In this document: one piece after another, positions 58,248 through 64,000 of the stretch
How positions within the stretch are numbered: position 1 is the first letter of the stretch
How the letters are laid out: the number at the start of each line of letters is the position of its first letter
Assembly: GCA_009760855.2 (NCBI GenBank)
Contig: WPIO01000050.1
Coordinates: forward strand, 641,001 to 705,000
Origin: Cristatella mucedo
Taxonomy: Eukaryota; Bryozoa; Phylactolaemata; Cristatellidae
Reading direction: 5' to 3'
DNA length: 64,000 nucleotides
Position numbers and translations under genes: made by a program
The notes under the pieces: model-generated
Told to the model about the DNA's origin: nothing
The model's database searches: none
The model's input: the letters and a program-made list of their open reading frames with translations, nothing else

Positions 58248-59825
58248 TATCAGATGTGTCAGAATGTGAATGACTGCAACAAATGCAGAACAAGAGTGCA
58301 GAGAGTTTGACGTGCTGCAAGGCGTGGCGGAATACAAGCACAAGTTAGACCAGGTTGTGCTGTAGCGTTACACGATCTAGGAGAGCTCGGAAGCTTGCCA
58401 GCAGCAGCCGCAGGGTCGCTAGTTTAGGTAACCTTGGAGTGATGACATAGAATGTTGATAGTCAGCACCAGAATCTTTCGACTGCACATCGGTTATTCAA
58501 CTGCGTTTTGTAGAAGATAGATTTTACGATAGCTAGTATGGAGTAATATTCTCTACAATAATATTCGTATACCAGTCGAAGAATAGTCAGTCCTGATCTA
58601 TCGCATGCTTTCCTAAGCTTGTGTCTAGTATTACTGACAGGCGTGACGGGTTCATTGGACCGCAGCAGGCGATTCTTCGCGGAAGCGGCGTCGTACTTTG
58701 TCAAGGGAGTGCATTCGTCTGAAAAACGGACTACTGTCGCGTTGTAGCGTTACGCGGTCGAGGACAGCTAGGACGCATGATGGGGCAGCAGGGCCGAGTA
58801 GGATGTTTTTTGTACTCGAAGCATCAATGCCAAGGTCATACAGATTTTAACCTTTAACAAGGTATTACGGTTCTGAATATCAAAGAGGACAGCAGCAGCA
58901 GACTGAGTGAGTGAGCTACCTTAGCCGTCAGAGGCACGGAATTACGAAACAGTACGGGTTGCCTGCATGCTATCGTGGGAGCATATCCGATCGGGCGTTC
59001 AAACTAGTTTGAGCGCAGTTAAACTAGGCCGCGATTGCGGCGGACTTGCACGTGAGCCATGAGGAAAAGTGAATCAGTCAGTGAATGAAATTCGGCACTC
59101 AAGGGACCAGTTGAGTAATTGAGATAAGTGTTCAAATCACCAAAAAAGTAGCAAGAGGCAATTTTTGGAACACAGGATCAAAACAAGCCTAGGAAATTCC
59201 AAATGAAATAATAACCTGTTTTATCCGCCCGACAGCTCACTGCTAACATGAGCACCTTAAGTTGCAACAGGGGAAGAGGGGATCTGCGTCACAGAAAATT
59301 CGCACCAGGATGTCAAAGACGCCTCAGGGATTTGCACAACCGCGATTTTCGCTGCGTAGATATTTGTATCGTGGGGATCTGTGCGTCGGTAAACTCATCG
59401 GCAGGGAGATACATGCCGCGGGGTTCTCCTCCAGATGGGCGATCTGTGTCCCCATATGTCAGCGACACGTGAACTAACTTGACTGGGCCTATTTATGAAA
59501 TCTTGAGCTTGTATCGATTGCGTATCGCTGGGCAGGAAATGTTGGTTTCATTCGCATTTGCGAATCAGAGTAATCCTTTCTGCGTTGCCGCATGCTCTAG
59601 GAGTTGAATGCAAGGTACTTTCACGACGGCACTTTAAAGGGCCGGAAGTTTGACGTTTTAGGAGTCCTGGGGTCTTCACAGGAATTACTCTTGCCTCAGG
59701 GAGCATTGAGGTGATAACTGGCCAGTTAAAAAGAATATTTCTGATACAGATTGGCACAAGTCTCATCGGATAGGTGCACACTACGATTTCCTTTGATTTA
59801 TAAAAATAAATACATCCTAGCCGAT

Positions 59826-59990
59826 TAAACAGCCTCTTTTTGTATAGCGACAGAAGAGCCTTTACGGCTATCACCACCGCTTGCAGTGGCGATAAAGGAT
59901 CACCCACCACAGGAATCGAACCCACTACCTCGGGACCGAGGTCGTGAAAGCAACGACCTTATCTAGTGTGCCATCACGGCTCACCTGATG
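59826..59990 (-). repeat. SINE-B, inverted copy
   Basis: Reverse complement of the 23.2 kb SINE-B: tagcgacagaagagccttta, the body with cttgcagtggcgataaagg, the B-box complement gaatcgaaccc and the A-box end gtgtgccatcacggctcacc. Confidence 0.85.
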
Positions 59991-60289
59991 GTGTCATGAA
60001 TCGCAACGAATTCCCAGGCATTTTAACTGAACCCACCCAATTCTATTACCTCAACGAGAAGGAACTAATTATTAAATATGAACAAAAAACGACACGGGAA
60101 AAAGCAGAGGCTGCTATTCAAAGTCGATGGTAAAACTGAGCCTATGATTAGACGTCAGAAAGCTTTAGCTTCTACACAAATCTGCGAGAAAGTTGGACAA
60201 TCTCTGGAACCACAGATTAATGACATGCGTCACTATTATCGCACTGTAATAGGACTGCCTTGCAATCGCTTCTGTCAGATCTCAGTGGT

Positions 60290-60480
60290 AGATTTCAAAG
60301 CGTTGATGCCAACGCACAACAGTTACCCGAGGAGCTTCTAGTGCAGGGTACCTTAGGGATTCATGTTCGGCCCAATTCTTTCACAATTCATACTCGCATT
60401 CAGGAGATATAAAATGAAGATCCATCTAGGCTTCAATTGTATGCAGATGATTGTCTTCAAATAGCTGTAATTGCATCGCA
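60290..60480 (+). pseudogene. LINE reverse-transcriptase fragment
   Basis: Broken frames hold the RT signature around the catalytic site: an LGP-type stretch (FGPILSQF, ~60370) and LQLYADDCLQ (YADD at 60438-60449). It is consistent with the CR1/L2-like family. Stops lie on both sides. Confidence 0.65.
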
Positions 60481-60869
60481 GCCTAAAATCTGGCGCGTCA
60501 GAAGCTGTCGACTCTCAACGCAGCACGGGTTGGTGACATTAGGACTTGGAAGGCCGCAAACGGCAGTCTAGTCTTTGCAGAGCAACAGCTTCAGTTTCCA
60601 ACGGCCTCAAAGCGTTAGAACTAAAAAGCTCATTTATTGCTTAAAGGAACTCTGAAACCTGTATGGAATTTTGCCGAGACGCCAAAGAAAAACGCCATCT
60701 TGGGCAGTATGGGTGAATATAAGAACTTTTCCATGCATTTGCTGCTCAACAAGGAGCCATCCAACGCTTTCAGCAAATAAGCCACATTGCTGGACATCTG
60801 GGATTTGTTGAATAGCTCAGCAGGTAAATTAAATTGCAGTAGTATAGCCTAAACTGAACCTGAAAGCTA

Positions 60870-61250
60870 GTCAGCAACTCTCTACACGAGGAGCGCTAAA
60901 GCATCCCCAGAACATGCCGCCACCAATGCCGTATTTCGCTGTCATTTGAAGAGAAACATCTTGATATGCTTTCGCCTTTGGTCTCCACTCTCGCTGAGTG
61001 CCCGCGAGGTAGCAAAGAGGGTTAAATTAGATTCGCCTGTCCAATAAACTCTGCTCCACTCTGCTAGGGTCAAGTGCCGGTATTTACTGGCGGAAACCCC
61101 ACTCAATCCGCTTCTGCGTAACGCTAAGTAGCGGCTTTCTCTGAGCAACTCTGGAACGCATACCTTGCTCATTGAGCTACTTCCTGTTCGCTCTTTCGCT
61201 GCTAGTATCGCTTCGTTGTCGCAAAAAAAATTGCCCGAAGCCGCCACAGG
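60870..61250 (-). pseudogene. Tc1/mariner transposase fragment
   Basis: Minus-strand blocks RHLTLAEWSRVYWTGESNL (the first catalytic Asp position reads Gly) and, further on, GGGMFWGCFSA in a shifted frame near 60900. This order and spacing match the middle of Tc1 transposases. Inactive. Confidence 0.75.
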
Positions 61251-61489
61251 GGCCGTGACCACAAACTAAGACGCCGCTCGTTTTGCTGGAGCTGCTAGCT
61301 GAGTACCAGCTCGTTTGGTATTACTAGAATATTGTCTCGAACGCTTAGTGCGTTCTCCCTCAAGCGTCATTGTGGATCTCTCTAACTTAGTGGTCATGGT
61401 CACTTAGTCTTAGTGGCCAGGCGGCATAACTTAACAGTTTTCTTTGGAATACTCACTTAATGTGTAATAAACCTCTTGTAATAAGCGAT

Positions 61490-61995
61490 CTCATTGCTTA
61501 AAAATGTCTTGACCCAGTCGTCTCGAATGAAACTTGGCTAAAATCAGTATACTTCCCGACAATTAAAGACGCAGCACTGAATGGTTTCTCCTTCATTCAC
61601 AGCCCTAGATCAATCAAAACTGGACGTGGAGTCGCTATTATCGCTCGATCGAACTTCGACTTAAAGCCGTTTGCAGTACCCTCAAATTAGTCTTTCGAAT
61701 CTATTGTTTTGATTTCACCCGACACCAAGCTACATGGCAGTAGTCTATCACCCACCAGGTACCAAGTCTTCCTTTATCTCAGATTTCTCTGATCTCATTT
61801 TGATTCTGTGTGCAAGAAATCGACCCTTCCTCGTTATGGGAGATTTTAACGTCCACTTTGATAACTCATCTCACGCCTTCAGCACTGAATGTCGTGCACT
61901 GACCGACTCATTGTCTTTTGCGGCTCATGTGCATTTCCATTCTCACGTTAAAAGTCGCACGTTTGACCAAATTTTCTCATACAACTGCACTTAGT
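61490..61995 (+). pseudogene. LINE APE-endonuclease fragment
   Basis: From about 61734 a readable frame (AVVYHPPGTKSSF, then LVMGDFNVHFDN and SRTFDQIFSY) gives the central part of the CR1/L2-type endonuclease, including the catalytic GDFN. The N-terminal part is broken into several frames before it, and the frame stops at 61994. Confidence 0.8.
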
Positions 61996-62484
61996 CATCT
62001 AATTATTCATGCTTATCTGACCGCATGCAGATCTCATTCAGTCTACAATGTGGACCCTTCTTCTCCTCCAAATCTAAAATCGCATGTGAATCGCCAAAGC
62101 CTCAAGACCCTTAACATCGATGCCGTCCATATGAAAGAGATATCTGCTTTGCCTCTGGTGCGAAATCCCCATTTCCGACATGTCGTCAATGGTGGGTGCA
62201 TTTTACACGTAGTGTCTTTCAGTGTTCTTAACTTCTTGATGCTTTGAGCAGCTGATTCGTGGTAGGTTTGAGGCTTACCAAAGTGAATCACGGCTGACAG
62301 AAATGTATCTTTGCAGATAGAAGTGACTCGTGGTGAATAGAAGTGGGACTCTGTGATTTTCGCTACATTATTGGAGTTCGTTTGCTTGAGTGAGCGTGCG
62401 GAGAATTGCATGAAGTTTAGTCGATACAGAAAATTCAAGATTTTTACGATATCCGCTCGAACGTTGAGCTTGGCAACCCCAAGG

Positions 62485-62575
62485 TTCCCTTTGCAATTAA
62501 ATGTAAAGCGCCTAGAAAGAGATTAAGTTCTCTGAGGGTGCTTTATCAAGTACATTATTATATTATTATTATAAG
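62485..62575 (+). mobile_element. L2-like LINE 3' end
   Basis: Ends cctagaaagagattaagttc and gggtgctttatcaagtac with a TTA-type tail. Confidence 0.78.
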
Positions 62576-62639
62576 GTGCTGTCGAGTTTAGCCAATGTTA
62601 GAGTGGATTGCTGTAGAATGCGGTAATTCGTCGAACCCG

Positions 62640-62890
62640 TCAGTAACAGTAAAGTCAATTGTGGTACCAACCCTGCCAGGTCGTTATCGCTCGTCTGCCC
62701 CGTTTCGTAGTAGCCAATCGTCGCACACCCCACGCTTGCTTCCGCTTTCCTCTAATTGCCTCGCCAACTGCTTCCTTTCGCTTTTTTCCTGGCAATTTGC
62801 GGCGTCGGCGGCTTCTGCGGTGGCAGGGGCGACGTAGGAACTGTCGCCTTTGCGGACCTTAATTGACCGCCGACTCAGAGCCTTGGCCCC
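62640..62890 (+). repeat. Partial extra copy of GC-rich duplicated segment
   Basis: Matches the first 250 bp of the segment (tttgcggcgtcggcggcttc, ggaccttaattgac). It sits directly upstream of copy 2, so this part is tandemly duplicated. Confidence 0.75.
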
Positions 62891-62979
62891 AGTGCACAGG
62901 GCGGTGGCAACGAGACTTGCGGCTTCTCACTTCCTACCCTCCTCTGCCGCCCTACAGATCGCCGCCCTTCTGCTGTTGG

Positions 62980-64000
62980 TGTCCGTCGCTCGGTCGCAGT
63001 GCCCGACCTGCCTCATGCGTCGTTGCTCGTCGGTCCCATTCCGCAGTATTCAATCATCGCGAGGTCGCTTTCTTCCGCAGCCCGCCTTCGTCCGCCTGCC
63101 TTTGTACTTCCTTCCCTCCCCTGCCGCCCTACCGCTTCCGTACACTTTCTCCCTGGCGATTTGCGGCGTCGGCGGCATATGCGGTGGCAGCTGGGACTTG
63201 GCCGTCTCCTCGACGGACCTTAATTGGCCACTGATGCAGAGCCTCGGCCTCGGCGAGCGTGGCAGCAGCGGCGGCAGCGGCCAGCCCGGCAGCTTTGTGC
63301 ATCGCTGCAGGGCTGGCCGCTCTGCCGAAGGCATGCCGGCTCTCGCTTCTAGGACTATGAGCCGAGCGTAATCGTCCGTCGGCTGCGCTGAATGTATGCA
63401 CTTTTGCTAGTGGCGCGTATTTGAGCCCTCGATTTGTCGTAATGAGCGAGCAGCAGGTGCGAGCTGCAAGCAGCAACGACAGCGAGCGGCGCGCGAACAC
63501 TGCCGCGCCCTCGAATCGACAAGCGAGCAGGCGCTAAGCTGTGGTCGTCGAGACAAGAGGTCGACGGCAGTTGACAGGAAAGGCGAAGCCGAGCGATGGC
63601 AGTCACCGAATGCCGTCGAGCGGCGCAACGATCCGTAGCGATTCCTATTTGACTTAGCACAGCCTCGCTGCCGACGTCGGCGGGACCGTGGCGCTGTTGG
63701 CAGTCGCGGAGCTAGCTTCCGCCAGTCGATACGACTCCGACAGCAGCGCGCAGGCGACGAGGTGCACGCTTCGAGCGACCACATGCTCGGCCAGCGAGCA
63801 GGAAGGAGCCGCGCCGCCGCCGCCGCCGCTACTGCCGCCGCCGCAGTAGATGCTCTGCACGAAGTTTCCGAGGCTGCCGAGCAGTTGGACGAAGCAGCCG
63901 CCCAGCGGCCCGCGACGACGTCCGGCGTCGTGACGCTAACGCAGATCCGTGTAGCGGTGCGTCGACTCGCTCGCCTGCAAAGCGTTTTATTTACATGACT
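62980..64000 (+). repeat. GC-rich duplicated segment, copy 2
   Basis: Counterpart of 51612-52682, running to the window edge. The last 350 bp are nearly identical. The shared frame (63762-63998, with EAAEQLDEAAAQRP) remains open although the copies differ by several indels in the GCN tract, by an ACG triplet and by point changes. Confidence 0.85.

Overview
The window is nuclear DNA from an invertebrate animal. Both recognisable host genes are split by GT-AG introns, and the DNA around them is crowded with microsatellites, tRNA-derived SINEs, truncated non-LTR retrotransposons of CR1/L2 type and decayed Tc1/mariner transposons. The phylum cannot be fixed from the sequence.

Host genes. The minus strand from about 17.8 kb to 4.6 kb carries a very-long-chain acyl-CoA dehydrogenase (ACADVL). 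I could place 13 exons whose splice phases all agree. The transit-peptide exon(s) and the last C-terminal exon(s) were not found. On the plus strand, MED11 (Mediator head subunit) has two exons, at 20.69 kb and 24.02 kb, split by a 3.26 kb intron. The two genes run divergently from a GC-rich interval near 20.4-20.7 kb.

Viral island. From about 28.1 to 45.27 kb the base composition becomes strongly AT-rich and the genes are compact and intronless. They form a decayed, germline-integrated DNA virus of the Polinton/adintovirus type. Plus-strand genes are a protein-primed family B DNA polymerase, core-like proteins, a phospholipase A2-like domain running in one frame into a packaging ATPase, two unknown small genes, three jelly-roll-like minor structural proteins, a coiled-coil basic protein, a double-jelly-roll-type major capsid protein and a nuclease-like fragment. 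On the minus strand are two clusters of phage-tail-fibre-like genes, an intact HNH-AP2 homing endonuclease and a truncated retroviral-type integrase. Most viral genes carry frameshifts or stops, and two host LINE copies have landed in or at the edge of the island. A TATATAGAA-type motif directly before many viral start codons looks like a shared viral promoter signal. A 175-bp imperfect palindrome marks the left edge.

Right flank (45.3-64 kb). This part is repeat-rich: LINE and SINE fragments, an LTR-like repeat also present in inverted orientation at 27.2-28.1 kb, long AG and TA microsatellites, and a GC-rich segment at 51.6-52.7 kb duplicated at 63.0-64.0 kb. No convincing host gene was recognised here. 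Stretches in which I see nothing specific are 24.4-25.8 kb, 26.1-27.2 kb, 49.15-49.6 kb, 49.9-51.0 kb, 54.8-56.3 kb, 56.9-57.35 kb and 58.25-59.8 kb, apart from short open frames without recognisable content.
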